From positions 1 to 22,193 of IMG/VR virus record IMGVR_UViG_3300021057_000037: a stretch of DNA of 22,193 nucleotides; one strand, given 5' to 3'. This DNA comes from a virus. Positions 7,051 to 14,765 of this stretch are shown here, piece by piece. The position numbers and the translations under genes are program-made. The notes beneath the pieces were generated by a model. The model worked only from the letters and a program-made list of their open reading frames with translations. It made no database searches and was not told where the DNA came from. Each line of letters begins with the position of its first letter. Positions within the stretch are counted from its first letter, which is position 1.

Positions 7051-8060
7051 ACCGTTAGCTTGATACCCAATTCAATTGTCCTCCTGGTTCCAAATGCCCC
7101 GAATTGCGTCTTTACGCTGTCGATCACGTATGTGCCGCTGCGTCTTTCTCCATACTCCGGGTCCTCAAGTTCGGTGTGCATTAATGGTTCGGCATACGGA
7201 TAAAGGAAAGTGTCTATGGTTCCCTCGTATCCGGTATACTTCAAGCGCTTCAACTCCTCTTGCGCCAGCTTCTTGAGCTGGGTTTTGTCCGAAATGTTGT
7301 AGAAATAGAGAGTGCGCTGTTCGCCGTCCTTGTCACCAACATCATCCACAACAACCTTTGTGTTGTTCTGTAAAATTCCGATTGCCTTAACGTTTAGCAG
7401 GACGTCGTCCTCGTCTCGGTATGTGAGCTCGTTTGAAATCACATTCCATGCGAGCGAGTGTTTGACTGTGCCAAACTCCAGCTGATAGGCGAGTCCGGTA
7501 AAGAGTTCGCGACCCTTGAAGTAGCTCACGAGGCCAAATTCTTCCCTGATCTTTTCGAGCGCCGTTGCTGCGGTATTCCCGGCCTGGATGACGAAGCCCT
7601 CACTGAAGGTTACGTCCGGCAATTGACTACTGAGAGTTACCCGGGCGGCAGAGTGATTCTTATTGACCTCACCGATGAGGTACGTTACGACATCCTTCAG
7701 CGTTACTTTAGCGGCGGCTGACCATGCCTTCTTTACCGGTGTCTTTCGGAAAAAATAGATGTGGTCTTCGCATTCAATTTCAAAAGGGAACGTGGGTTTG
7801 ATGCGGCGCACATATCCGTTAAATTCTTCATGCCCTTCCATGCCCACATACCAAAGTTTGACACTTACTGGATCGCCGACGCTGATAAAGTTTTCGAGCG
7901 TGTTTGTATCGAGTGATTCGGTACGAACATTCTTTGGCAAACGGATTTCACATTTATCAGCAAGCTCTCGCCAGCTCTTCTCGATGCGAACTTCGTTCAC
8001 CTGGGTGAACCGGTAGTTGCCTATCAGGATCTCACATGCTAGTACAAACGCCATAATCAT
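7047..8060 (-). CDS. Baseplate hub protein, gpD / Mu gp44-like
   Basis: A 337-residue protein with the domain style of the gp27/gpD/Mu gp44 hub family. The N-terminal domain has strands such as VRIEKSWRELADKCEIRLPK and an ISVGDPVSVKLWY-like entry, where family members define the origin of the coordinate-like beta barrel. A middle domain has a helix TAATALEKIREEFGL followed by YFKGRELFTGLAY. The C-terminal domain ends in GTYVIDSVKTQFGAFGTRRTIELG. Hub trimers form the platform for the tube and carry the spike. It lies directly upstream of the gpV-like gene, and its start overlaps the preceding stop by 4 nt. A second ATG two codons downstream (8054) is an equally possible start. Confidence 0.75.
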   Translation of the reverse strand: MIMAFVLACEILIGNYRFTQVNEVRIEKSWRELADKCEIRLPKNVRTESLDTNTLENFISVGDPVSVKLWYVGMEGHEEFNGYVRRIKPTFPFEIECEDHIYFFRKTPVKKAWSAAAKVTLKDVVTYLIGEVNKNHSAARVTLSSQLPDVTFSEGFVIQAGNTAATALEKIREEFGLVSYFKGRELFTGLAYQLEFGTVKHSLAWNVISNELTYRDEDDVLLNVKAIGILQNNTKVVVDDVGDKDGEQRTLYFYNISDKTQLKKLAQEELKRLKYTGYEGTIDTFLYPYAEPLMHTELEDPEYGERRSGTYVIDSVKTQFGAFGTRRTIELGIKLTV

Positions 8061-8710
8061 AGTCTTTCAGGTTCGTTGACGAGTTCAAGTTCAATAGGCT
8101 CATCGCCAATCATCATAAGCTCAAACGCCTGCGCGTTTGGCGCACCGTTGATCTCAAAAAAATTGAAGTCTTCGATAACAACTTGCGATACGCCAAACTG
8201 GTTTACGTGCCAGTTGATAATTTCCACCGCCCCTGTAGCTTCGACCAGGTCGCGCATTGTGGCCAGATCCTTGAACGGGTAGTCCTCGAAATTGCCTTCG
8301 TTGAGAATTACACCACGCATGGTGATCCGGTAGTTGTTCAGCCCAATCTCCTCGATCACGCTGCGCTTAACTTTCTTTTTGCTGGCTGGATCAAACCGAG
8401 TCAAAGCGGTCTCAACGAGGTTCTTGCCGCCTCGGATACTTGTCGAGGGTTCCTGCGGAACCTGCCATTCTTCCAGCGTGCCATTCCGGCCGATGAATTT
8501 GAATTTTGTGGGGCAGGTAAATTCAGTATTGAGCTTGCTTTTGAGTTTGAATGAACCACGCAGCGCTCTGACGGTGCCAGAACCTGCCGATATCGCGAGC
8601 GAGTCGCTTTGCAACACGACGGCCGGAAACGGAGGACGAACATGCCTGAATGCAAGTTCATACACTTCACTCGGATCATACGGTTTTCCTGTTGTCCCTG
8701 GGGTCTCCAT
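8057..8710 (-). CDS. DUF6046-like tail/baseplate protein
   Basis: A 217-residue protein that I link to the DUF6046-type family of Bacteroidota phages, from memory of the pattern rather than a search. Visible features are an N-terminal AFRHVRPPFPAVVLQSDSLAI segment and a central beta-rich region with YRITMRGVILNEGNFEDYP. The C-terminus ends IDGAPNAQ-like/FELMMIGDEPIELELVN. It lies between the tape measure and the hub, where Mu encodes the DNA circularisation/N protein and P2 encodes gpU. A tube-to-hub adaptor role is inferred from position only. Confidence 0.6.
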   Translation of the reverse strand: METPGTTGKPYDPSEVYELAFRHVRPPFPAVVLQSDSLAISAGSGTVRALRGSFKLKSKLNTEFTCPTKFKFIGRNGTLEEWQVPQEPSTSIRGGKNLVETALTRFDPASKKKVKRSVIEEIGLNNYRITMRGVILNEGNFEDYPFKDLATMRDLVEATGAVEIINWHVNQFGVSQVVIEDFNFFEINGAPNAQAFELMMIGDEPIELELVNEPERL

Positions 8711-8713
8711 AAC

Positions 8714-10285
8714 TTATTGACTTGCCGCGTAATTACCTGAGTTCACTACTTTTAAGAGCTCCTTGACCAGGATTTCGCGAACCTTTTCAAAGCCCTCTTG
8801 CACATTATTGAATTGAGGATCGCCCTTGATGCCGATCAGTTCGTCGATGTTGATCGTTACGTTGACTGACTGACGACCGCCACCGGTTATTTTGTCGATG
8901 CCATCCTTCAGCTGGCTGTCGCCGGTCGGCTTCCCGTCAAGACCAAGCATTGAGGAACGTGTGTCAGCTCCCAGGCCATCGGTCGCAACAGCCTTCGGAC
9001 CAGTGCCGAAAATTGCCTCATATCCCGCGACCTCTTTGCGTCCGAAGTCCAGGGCCAGATCCTTAATTTTATTGAAGCCAGTCTTGAATGAGCCAACGGT
9101 CTGATCCCAGCCTATTTTGATGAGTGCGAAGTTCCGAGTGAAGATGCCCTCCATCAGCGTCCCAAAACCTTTTAGGACGCCAACGGAATTACCGATTAGC
9201 TCAACAAGTGCTTTTATATTGAAGATCAAAAGACGAAGCGGTAAGAATCCCGTTCTGATCGAAAAGGCAATGCCGCTAAATATGGTTTGGAGCGCTCCCG
9301 CCTGGGTAATGTTTATACCCATGACATTGAATAGTTCCGTGAACAGACCCCAGAGATCCTTTACAGCTTGCCATGTATCGCGAAACGCTAAAACCAGCGG
9401 AGTGAAATCCACGCGCGTCGTGATATCGCTCAGGATCGACCGAAGCATTCGCAAGCCTTCAATTGCCGATGGGAGAAGCTTCTGCCCAATCGTGATGAGC
9501 ATCTCACTCCACTCGTCTCGCAACGTGGAAGCCATGCCATGAAACGTTTTGCTTTGTCTGTCCATCATACCGAAGAAACGCCCGCCTTCGGATGTCGCAG
9601 ATCTAAACGCCTCCGTAACCATAGCGGCACTGATGTTGCCATCCTCCATATCTGCCTTGAGCTGCTTCAGGCTGCGTCCTGTTTTTCGGCTTATCTCTTG
9701 GAGGGGATTGAATCCGGCGTTGACTAGCTGGAGCAGATCTTGCCCCATCAGCCGGCCAGCGGCCTGAATTTGAGCATAGGCGAGCGATATCAGGCGGAGC
9801 TTATCTGCGTTACCCCGCGCAACGTCGCCCAGCATGTTTAAGGTTGGTATGATGTCTTTTCCGGCGACACCAAAGCCCATTAAAATTTCGGACGACTTCA
9901 CGAGATCCGTTGTCTCGAATGGCGTAAACTTTGCCATCTTCCGAATATCCGCGATCAGGATCTTGGCGCGTTCCGCGCTGCCGAGCATGACTTCAAAACC
10001 CACTGAAACTTGCTCCAGGTCGGCCGCAAGCGTGACAGCTTTGACACTTGTGAGGGCGAGAGTCGCAGCAATTGCTGCCGGACCAAGGGTACGAACGAGA
10101 GCTGAGTTGAGGCCAATAAGAGACAGCATCTCGCCACCGAGCCGACCGAGTTTGCCGGTAAAGGACGCGACCGAGCTCCCGGCTGCAGCCAGGCTAGACC
10201 GGATTGAATGACCAGCATTTGAAAGCCTTCGCAGCTTATCAATGCCCTCTTCCTTTATCCGAACTATGTACTCGTAGATTTTCAT
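8714..10285 (-). CDS. Tail tape measure protein
   Basis: A 523-residue tape measure protein. Residues about 85-260 match the tape-measure core pattern: an AADLEQVSVGFEVMLGSAE-like start, then KFTPFETTDLVKSSEILMGFG, and MGQDLLQLVNAGFNPLQEIS. Hydrophobic stretches at about 68-88 and 330-375 fit channel- or membrane-active segments. The protein sets tail length by spanning the tube lumen. At about 1.5 angstrom per residue, 523 residues imply a short tail of roughly 80 nm, which is an estimate only. Its ATG overlaps the stop of the frameshifted chaperone extension (ATGA). The frameshifted chaperone normally loads onto this protein during assembly. Confidence 0.92.
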   Translation of the reverse strand: MKIYEYIVRIKEEGIDKLRRLSNAGHSIRSSLAAAGSSVASFTGKLGRLGGEMLSLIGLNSALVRTLGPAAIAATLALTSVKAVTLAADLEQVSVGFEVMLGSAERAKILIADIRKMAKFTPFETTDLVKSSEILMGFGVAGKDIIPTLNMLGDVARGNADKLRLISLAYAQIQAAGRLMGQDLLQLVNAGFNPLQEISRKTGRSLKQLKADMEDGNISAAMVTEAFRSATSEGGRFFGMMDRQSKTFHGMASTLRDEWSEMLITIGQKLLPSAIEGLRMLRSILSDITTRVDFTPLVLAFRDTWQAVKDLWGLFTELFNVMGINITQAGALQTIFSGIAFSIRTGFLPLRLLIFNIKALVELIGNSVGVLKGFGTLMEGIFTRNFALIKIGWDQTVGSFKTGFNKIKDLALDFGRKEVAGYEAIFGTGPKAVATDGLGADTRSSMLGLDGKPTGDSQLKDGIDKITGGGRQSVNVTINIDELIGIKGDPQFNNVQEGFEKVREILVKELLKVVNSGNYAASQ

Positions 10286-10476
10286 CCGAACAGCTTACTC
10301 AGATTATCGGCTCCTTTTTTCCTTTCTTGCTCGCGTACCCATTCAATATCCTTCGCCAGGTACGCCCACTGTTCGTCTGTTAGTAGGTCGGGATCTTGGC
10401 GGGTGTAGTATCGAATGAGCGCATCGTATTTTCGTAACTCGGAGGTGGAGTTTGTAATCTCCGCCTCCGCTAAAGC
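10282..10476 (-). CDS. Frameshift-encoded C-terminal extension of tail chaperone (-1 frame)
   Basis: This is a 64-codon open frame with no start of its own, in the -1 frame relative to the chaperone gene. It begins at the slip site and stops in TGA overlapping the tape measure ATG by 4 nt. The full fusion would be join(11018..10476, 10476..10282), 245 residues. The extension is charged and helical (for example DEQWAYLAKDIEWVREQERK), like the T domain of lambda gpG-T and Mu gp41/42-type frameshift products, which bridge the chaperone to the tape measure. The perfect fit between slippery heptamer, reading frame and next gene makes expression by frameshifting very likely. Only the frameshift efficiency is unknown. 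Confidence 0.85.
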   Translation of the reverse strand, partial: ALAEAEITNSTSELRKYDALIRYYTRQDPDLLTDEQWAYLAKDIEWVREQERKKGADNLSKLFG

Positions 10477-10482
10477 TTTTTT
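10440..10482 (-). promoter_or_regulatory. Programmed -1 ribosomal frameshift signal (tail chaperone)
   Basis: On the leftward mRNA the heptamer A AAA AAG (10482-10476) lies in the zero frame as ATA AAA AAG, just before the CTT TAG stop. After a 6-nt spacer comes a hairpin. CGGAGG pairs with CCTCCG (outer 6 bp) and GGAG with CTCC (inner 4 bp), with one C/A mismatch and the 8-nt loop ATTACAAA. This is the same heptamer as in bacterial dnaX, and the spacer length is in the usual 5-8 nt range. Confidence 0.88.
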
Positions 10483-11018
10483 ATGCTTACGTGGACTCTG
10501 GCTTTTACTTTGTCGATGGCTGTAAGCAGTCCGACGTAAAGTCTTGTATCATGTTTCCAGCTGGCGAGCTCCTCAGCATTGGCTATTTTCTCCAGCAGGT
10601 AAATCTGGCTGTCGAGCGGCTTTCCGGCTTTGTTCCTGTCGTCTGCGTACTTGATCTCTTGCCGTGTGGCGATTTTCAACGTGATTGACTTGCCCTCGAC
10701 GGTGATCACGGCCTTATCGTTTGAAAACTCGACCGAATGGTCAGGGATGTCGATGATGTCCTTCACCTGGTCCCACAGCCCGGCTTTGATTTTGTCGTCC
10801 TTCTTTATCTCCTCATCGCCATCGATCCAACAGTTTGCAAGGTAGGTTTCGACAAATTCGAATGTGCCCTTTTCAAGGGCTGCCATCAATGCCTTGATGA
10901 TGACTAGCTTCGACATTGGGTCCGACAGGTATGCAGTCAGCCCCGTTTCAGTTTGCACAAGAAATATGTTGCCATATTTCTGTTTCCACTCATCGATTTG
11001 CTTTTGTGTTGCTTTCAT
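10470..11018 (-). CDS. Tail assembly chaperone (zero-frame product)
   Basis: A 182-residue acidic, mostly helical protein directly upstream of the tape measure gene, where long-tailed phages encode tail assembly chaperones (lambda G, Mu gp41). There is no enzyme motif. A central beta-rich patch (SVEFSNDKAVITVEGKSITLKIATR) and a Lys/Glu-rich character fit the family. The last codons before the stop contain the A AAA AAG slip site, which adds a 64-residue C-terminal tail when the ribosome shifts. In known phages the short form outnumbers the fusion. A factor-independent terminator lies just upstream, so transcription into this gene is probably reduced relative to sheath and tube. Confidence 0.78.
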   Translation of the reverse strand: MKATQKQIDEWKQKYGNIFLVQTETGLTAYLSDPMSKLVIIKALMAALEKGTFEFVETYLANCWIDGDEEIKKDDKIKAGLWDQVKDIIDIPDHSVEFSNDKAVITVEGKSITLKIATRQEIKYADDRNKAGKPLDSQIYLLEKIANAEELASWKHDTRLYVGLLTAIDKVKARVHVSIKKL

Positions 11019-11045
11019 TTTGGATGGTTTTAAAGATTTCGATTT

Positions 11046-11081
11046 AAAAAAAGGGGAGCCGCCAACTTCCGGCCTGCTCCC
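11046..11081 (-). terminator. Intra-operon factor-independent terminator (leftward)
   Basis: Read leftwards, GGGAGC (11081-11076) pairs with GCTCCC (11059-11054), with three further inner G-C pairs across a small internal loop. The stem is followed by a single C (11053) and then TTTTTTT (11052-11046). It lies in the 93-nt gap between the tube and chaperone genes. A partial terminator here would give more sheath, tube and capsid than tape measure and baseplate, matching virion stoichiometry. Confidence 0.75.
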
Positions 11082-11111
11082 TTCTTGCCTATGTTGTCTC
11101 GCGTTATGTGC

Positions 11112-11540
11112 TTAAATATTCCACTCGATGTCGCCAATGATGATCGGCAACTCCAGGCTGATGTCCTGGTCGCCCTGCTTGACCTCGACTTCTGTCTCTG
11201 TGAACTCGCAATAGACCAATCGGTCGGTGGTTATTACATCGCCCACACGAGGCGCATAAGAAACGACCACGTCAAATGGTGCAATCCTGACGAGAGAGGC
11301 GCCGGTTCCCTGGCTCTGGAGCAGAGCTCGCAGTTCGCTCATCAAAATTGTGATTGTCCCCTCGTAGTCCGTGTTTCCCCTTCGCCGGGCGATCGGCTTC
11401 CGACCCGCGCCGTGCGTGTTGCTCTTTTCTTGAGTCTCCTTGTACCGAATTCCCATAAGTCCGACAATGGGTCTGCCGAGCATCACGACTTGGATGTCTA
11501 CGAAGCCATATTCCTCGGCATTGAAAGCTTTTATATCCAT
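11112..11540 (-). CDS. Tail tube protein
   Basis: A 142-residue, strongly beta-predicted protein following the sheath gene, where Mu-like phages encode the tube (Mu gpM). Typical strands include FVDIQVVMLGRPIVGLMGIRYKE, NTDYEGTITILMSELRALLQ and the C-terminal QDISLELPIIIGDIEW. The size fits the tube subunit of Bacteroidota Mu-like phages. Hexameric rings of this subunit stack inside the sheath and act as the DNA conduit. No catalytic motif is present. Assignment rests on position, size and fold character. Confidence 0.75.
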   Translation of the reverse strand: MDIKAFNAEEYGFVDIQVVMLGRPIVGLMGIRYKETQEKSNTHGAGRKPIARRRGNTDYEGTITILMSELRALLQSQGTGASLVRIAPFDVVVSYAPRVGDVITTDRLVYCEFTETEVEVKQGDQDISLELPIIIGDIEWNI

Positions 11541-11550
11541 GCGTTAAACT

Positions 11551-12741
11551 TTAGCTAGCTGGGTTTTCAAATCCAAGCTTCACAGCAATCTCCTTCGAAT
11601 AGAACTTGGGAGTGATGAAAAGCTGCACGCTCACTTTGTTTGTGCTGAGCACATTCTGTTTCGGGTCGATAACTACCCGCACGCTGCTGATCTCGTCTTC
11701 AGCCGTCATCAATTCGTCAATCTCGCGTTTGATATTTGACTGATACGATTTGATCACGCCGGCATCGATCCGTCCATTTTCATCGGTATCCAGGTCATCC
11801 AGGAGCTCGTCCGTGTACACCAGGTTCGTAATAACGATCGCCTTGTCGATAATTCTTCCGCGCGCGAGGCTGCTGTAGTCATCGCTGTCAGCTGCGGCCG
11901 TATGGTCGTCATTGAAGAAATAGCCTTGCTTTGATGCAAACTTCCTGACGAAAATGTACCCTTTGTCATGGACTGCATCCTGCGAGGAAGCCGTGAGATC
12001 TTCGATCTTAGTGGCTTGGTTTGTCAGGTACGCCGCGCTGATCCCGAGCTCGCCATCCTTCACGCGGCCAATGTTGCGTTGGACCGGATTGGCTGCAAGC
12101 CGTCCAAGCACGAGGCCGACCGCAGCGTTTTTGCTACTGGCCACGTCCGTGAACAGTGCAACCGCCACACGGTTGTAGCTACTGAGTTTCAGGTTCAATA
12201 GCGTTCCGGTATTGCCTTGGAATTCCCGTCCGTCCAGGACGAATCTTACAGGTTTAAAAGCCAGGGTGAATTCGTTGCCGAGCGCTTGTAACTTCGCAGC
12301 GGCGGCGATGACGTCTGGATCAAGCTGGTCAGCGAAGACCGGCGCGTACGCCCCATCTGGCACCCTGGTGACTGCGCAAATTCTGATTCGTCCACCAGCG
12401 TCGTTTAAGAGCTTCTTGAGGATGTTGTTTGCAGTGTCGCAAATAGTGGACATTGTGGTCGTTTTGGCTACGATGTGAATCCACAATTCCTTCCCGGTTC
12501 CCGCGAGAGCATAGAAATCCTTGATTGCTTTCCAGATGTTGGTCGTGTTCGTCGTGTCATACGATGAGGTTAAACCAAGCGCTTCGGCCTCAGCAAGGCT
12601 AAAGACTTGTTTTGATTCACCCAGTGCAATCCCAGCGGCTGCTACACCTGTACCAACCAGACCGGCGACACCATCCTCGGTGTTCTCTACGGCACCGAGT
12701 TGATCATTAAGGAGTTCTATGGAAACCTTTGGTAATGCCAT
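11551..12741 (-). CDS. Contractile tail sheath protein (DUF2586-like)
   Basis: A 396-residue sheath subunit. The N-terminus is MALPKVSIELLNDQLGAVEN, followed by a Gly/Ala-rich VAGLVGTGVAAAGIALGES stretch as in DUF2586-type sheaths. The middle has the SLARGRIIDKAIVI segment, and the C-terminus ends with a strand SVQLFITPKFYSKEIAVKLG. In sheaths this C-terminal strand interlaces with neighbouring subunits to form the contractile mesh. The gene is followed by the tube gene (10-nt gap), as is standard for contractile phages. It is the best single indicator that this is a myovirus-type particle rather than a siphovirus. Confidence 0.88.
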   Translation of the reverse strand: MALPKVSIELLNDQLGAVENTEDGVAGLVGTGVAAAGIALGESKQVFSLAEAEALGLTSSYDTTNTTNIWKAIKDFYALAGTGKELWIHIVAKTTTMSTICDTANNILKKLLNDAGGRIRICAVTRVPDGAYAPVFADQLDPDVIAAAAKLQALGNEFTLAFKPVRFVLDGREFQGNTGTLLNLKLSSYNRVAVALFTDVASSKNAAVGLVLGRLAANPVQRNIGRVKDGELGISAAYLTNQATKIEDLTASSQDAVHDKGYIFVRKFASKQGYFFNDDHTAAADSDDYSSLARGRIIDKAIVITNLVYTDELLDDLDTDENGRIDAGVIKSYQSNIKREIDELMTAEDEISSVRVVIDPKQNVLSTNKVSVQLFITPKFYSKEIAVKLGFENPAS

Positions 12742-12759
12742 ATGCTGTGGAGCGTTATT

Positions 12760-13125
12760 TTAGTTTTCTTCTTCTTCTTCCTCGGATTGAACCTTGGCAA
12801 CGAGCGCGAGAAGTTCCTCCTTCTTCTCTTTGCCGGTGATCGTCACACCAGCCGTTTTCAGCCAGTCTGCGATCTCATCTTTTTTCCAGGATTCGTCCGG
12901 CCCTTTATCCTCCGTGGTTTCGGCCCCGGCTTCATCTGACGACTTCTGATGCCTGTACACGGTTACCAGCGCCTCCTTGTCATCGATGCGTCGCTGGTGA
13001 GTCACCGCATCATTGTAATTTTTCTGGAAGAACACCTGCCCATCACTTGAAATGTGGACAACGTTTTCCGACGGATTGCTGTCGAAGTATTCTTTGGCGG
13101 TTGCTTTATGCTGTTCGGTTGCCAT
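12760..13125 (-). CDS. Mu gp35-like protein with C-terminal HeH/LEM-like domain
   Basis: A 121-residue protein. The N-terminal half has beta character with NVVHISSDGQVFFQKNYNDAV, then a charged linker. The C-terminal part WKKDEIADWLKTAGVTITG followed by KEELLALVAKV fits a helix-extended-loop-helix (HeH/LEM or Rho-N-like) domain. Small proteins of this two-part design (Mu gp35 type) lie just upstream of tail genes in Mu-like phages. The end is a run of six Glu before the final Asn. I chose the ATG at 13125 because the longer frame (to 13200) reads through the spanin gene without an ATG close to its own sequence. Function is unknown; a neck or head-tail joining role is possible. Confidence 0.6.
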   Translation of the reverse strand: MATEQHKATAKEYFDSNPSENVVHISSDGQVFFQKNYNDAVTHQRRIDDKEALVTVYRHQKSSDEAGAETTEDKGPDESWKKDEIADWLKTAGVTITGKEKKEELLALVAKVQSEEEEEEN

Positions 13126-13127
13126 AT

Positions 13128-13631
13128 TTAAAAACGGTTTAGGTAAAGCCAGCGGAAGACATAGATTACGATTCCAACAATTGTGATCGCGAAATACCAA
13201 TTTGTGAATTGATCAAAAGAGGATTTCTTGTATTCAGTCTTGTAAATGGTCTCGGTCTTTGTGTGCCTTCTGAGCCGGTAAATTTCTTTGTCCTGAGCTT
13301 CGATTGTTTTAGACAGGCTGTCACAAACAGTCGTCACGTGAAGCCGACCGTCGTTGTCGACTCGTGCGATTGAGGTTGCCCGTCGCAATTTCTTTTCAAT
13401 GGAAAATGCTTTCGCTTTATTTGTGGTCTTGTCACACTCAATTTCCCTCACAATGGTGACGGTGTCACCTGGTTGGGTGATGGTAATAAACCGCGGAACC
13501 ATTCTCACATGAGTTGAATCAGTGACTTCCAGCGTGGTCGCAGTTGTAGCCTTGCGACTACAACCAACAACCACGGCCAGAAGCACCATCCAGCTCAAGG
13601 AAATTCTTATAATGGTTCCGCAGTTCTTCAT
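13128..13631 (-). CDS. Candidate unimolecular spanin (lipoprotein with C-terminal TM)
   Basis: A 167-residue protein with a lipoprotein signal peptide (hydrophobic stretch about 10-23, lipobox VVGC with Cys24). A polar middle with coiled-coil character (DSLSKTIEAQDKEIYRLRR, about 108-126) follows. A C-terminal transmembrane segment (about 143-163: WYFAITIVGIVIYVFRWLYL) completes it. An outer-membrane lipid anchor plus an inner-membrane helix in one chain is the architecture of u-spanins such as T1 gp11, which fuse the two membranes at the end of lysis. It lies 30 nt after the endolysin gene, where gram-negative phages keep spanins. Ser at position +2 does not block outer-membrane sorting under the E. 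coli rule. The identification is structural; no homologue was searched. Confidence 0.7.
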   Translation of the reverse strand: MKNCGTIIRISLSWMVLLAVVVGCSRKATTATTLEVTDSTHVRMVPRFITITQPGDTVTIVREIECDKTTNKAKAFSIEKKLRRATSIARVDNDGRLHVTTVCDSLSKTIEAQDKEIYRLRRHTKTETIYKTEYKKSSFDQFTNWYFAITIVGIVIYVFRWLYLNRF

Positions 13632-13661
13632 TATATAACTTCGAAAATCGTTTTGTCCTTT

Positions 13662-14225
13662 TTAAATCCAGCGACTCACCCGATACGCCCCTCGCTTCAG
13701 TCTTCGTTTCTTATACACGCCATTCCCCTCCCTGGAACCATTATCATTCGTGTTGCCCTCCACTGAGATAAAGTAATCGCCATCACGTGGCCATTGGTCT
13801 ATAAATCCGACGTGGGCAATTCTTCCAAGGTTGTGATAGTAAACTCCAAACACATCCGCTCGTTTTGGGATCGTGGTTTGAATGTTTATCAGTTTTGTCT
13901 TCGGAAAGTAGTCTGGACTCCAGGCACTGCGAGGGTTATCGACGCCGTTGACCGTGTAGCAGTAACTTACCAGTGCCGCGCACCAGGGGGCCGAGAAGTT
14001 GATCCCGGTAACCTTCAAATACTCCTTTATCTCCACGCTCCAGTTTGCGCTGGTCTCCATCACACCGATCTGGGCACTGTACGTGAGTGCGACGTTTTCC
14101 CGCAGTTCTTCTTTCGAAATAACCACCTGGGCGGAATCGTCCGCCTTTACAGGACTTGCATGCAGAGTATGAGCCCCAACAAGTAGGAGGCAAACACCCA
14201 AAAGGATAGTTTTAATTTTTCCCAT
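13662..14225 (-). CDS. Secreted endolysin, CHAP/NlpC-like amidase or peptidase
   Basis: A 187-residue lysis enzyme. Residues 1-28 are a signal peptide (hydrophobic core TILLGVCLLLVGA, Ala-Ser-Pro cleavage region), so export need not depend on the holin. The catalytic domain has the cysteine-histidine arrangement of CHAP/TIGR02594-type enzymes. Cys82 lies in FSAPWCAALVSY, His138 in GRIAHVGFI, and a polar third site near Glu156-Asn158 in VEGNTND. The domain spans about 40-187 with no separate wall-binding domain, as is usual for phages of gram-negative hosts. Its 5' end overlaps the holin candidate's 3' end by 79 nt. The bond cleaved, peptide or amide, cannot be told from sequence alone. Confidence 0.85.
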   Translation of the reverse strand: MGKIKTILLGVCLLLVGAHTLHASPVKADDSAQVVISKEELRENVALTYSAQIGVMETSANWSVEIKEYLKVTGINFSAPWCAALVSYCYTVNGVDNPRSAWSPDYFPKTKLINIQTTIPKRADVFGVYYHNLGRIAHVGFIDQWPRDGDYFISVEGNTNDNGSREGNGVYKKRRLKRGAYRVSRWI

Positions 14226-14497
14226 ATTGAAAGTTTAATGAATAAGCCTTCGAATTCGTCAACAAGTGTTTTGAATGCGATCGGAAATGCTAGTCGTATG
14301 CACAACAGTGCTGTAACCGAGCAGGTCGCAAACACCAGGTGCCCGAAGATGATCTTTTGAAATGCGTCGAGCGTGTACGGAACGGCCTCGGGGTCAATCG
14401 CTTTTAAAAAGCGTTCAGAGGCCACGTAAAGGATTAAGGCTAGTGGGGCTAGCCAAAATTCGTTATAACGCTTCAGGAACTTCAGGATGGTGTTCAT
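14147..14497 (-). CDS. Holin candidate, small membrane protein
   Basis: A 116-residue protein with three hydrophobic stretches: about 15-33 (FWLAPLALILYVASERF), 47-76 (KIIFGHLVFATCSVTALLCI and on) and 93-116 (KLSFWVFASYLLGLILCM). It has a short charged N-terminus. Its gene overlaps the endolysin by 79 nt at the 3' end and the preceding coiled-coil membrane protein by 4 nt. Size, topology and position between a membrane-tethered coiled coil and the endolysin make it a holin candidate. Because the endolysin has its own signal peptide, it could be a pinholin-like trigger. No family was recognised. Confidence 0.6.
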   Translation of the reverse strand: MNTILKFLKRYNEFWLAPLALILYVASERFLKAIDPEAVPYTLDAFQKIIFGHLVFATCSVTALLCIRLAFPIAFKTLVDEFEGLFIKLSIWEKLKLSFWVFASYLLGLILCMQVL

Positions 14498-14745
14498 GTT
14501 AAAATTCGTTCAAGTAGTATGGTGAGGATTGCTGTACCTACACCCATAATTCCGCCCCAGATTCTGCCGCTCATTGAGTTCTTAGTCTTGAGCGTATTTA
14601 CTTCCAGCGTCAACGAGTTGACACTCTGCTCCAGCTTGTCAACCTGGTCCTCCAGCTTGCGCTGGTTGGTAGCAACAACGATGAGCAGTTCGCGTTGCTT
14701 CAGGTTTTTCAGGTCGATACGATCTTCCTTTTTTTCGGGAGCCAT
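14494..14745 (-). CDS. Coiled-coil membrane protein, XhlA/haemolysin-like
   Basis: An 83-residue protein: charged N-terminus, then a coiled coil at about 27-54 (heptad-like LEDQVDKLEQSVNSLTLEV), then one C-terminal transmembrane segment (about 61-80: IWGGIMGVGTAILTILLERI). This layout is typical of XhlA-type proteins, which sit beside holins and endolysins in many phages. It is the first gene of the lysis cassette and overlaps the next start by 4 nt (ATGA). It could be a holin accessory protein or an antiholin. Confidence 0.6.
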   Translation of the reverse strand: MAPEKKEDRIDLKNLKQRELLIVVATNQRKLEDQVDKLEQSVNSLTLEVNTLKTKNSMSGRIWGGIMGVGTAILTILLERILT

Positions 14746-14765
14746 TCAAGGTGGTTGGTAAATTT

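Noticed and set aside
13126-13200. Upstream extension of the gp35-like protein to 13200
   Set aside because: The added residues come from the spanin gene read in another frame, and a good ATG exists at 13125.
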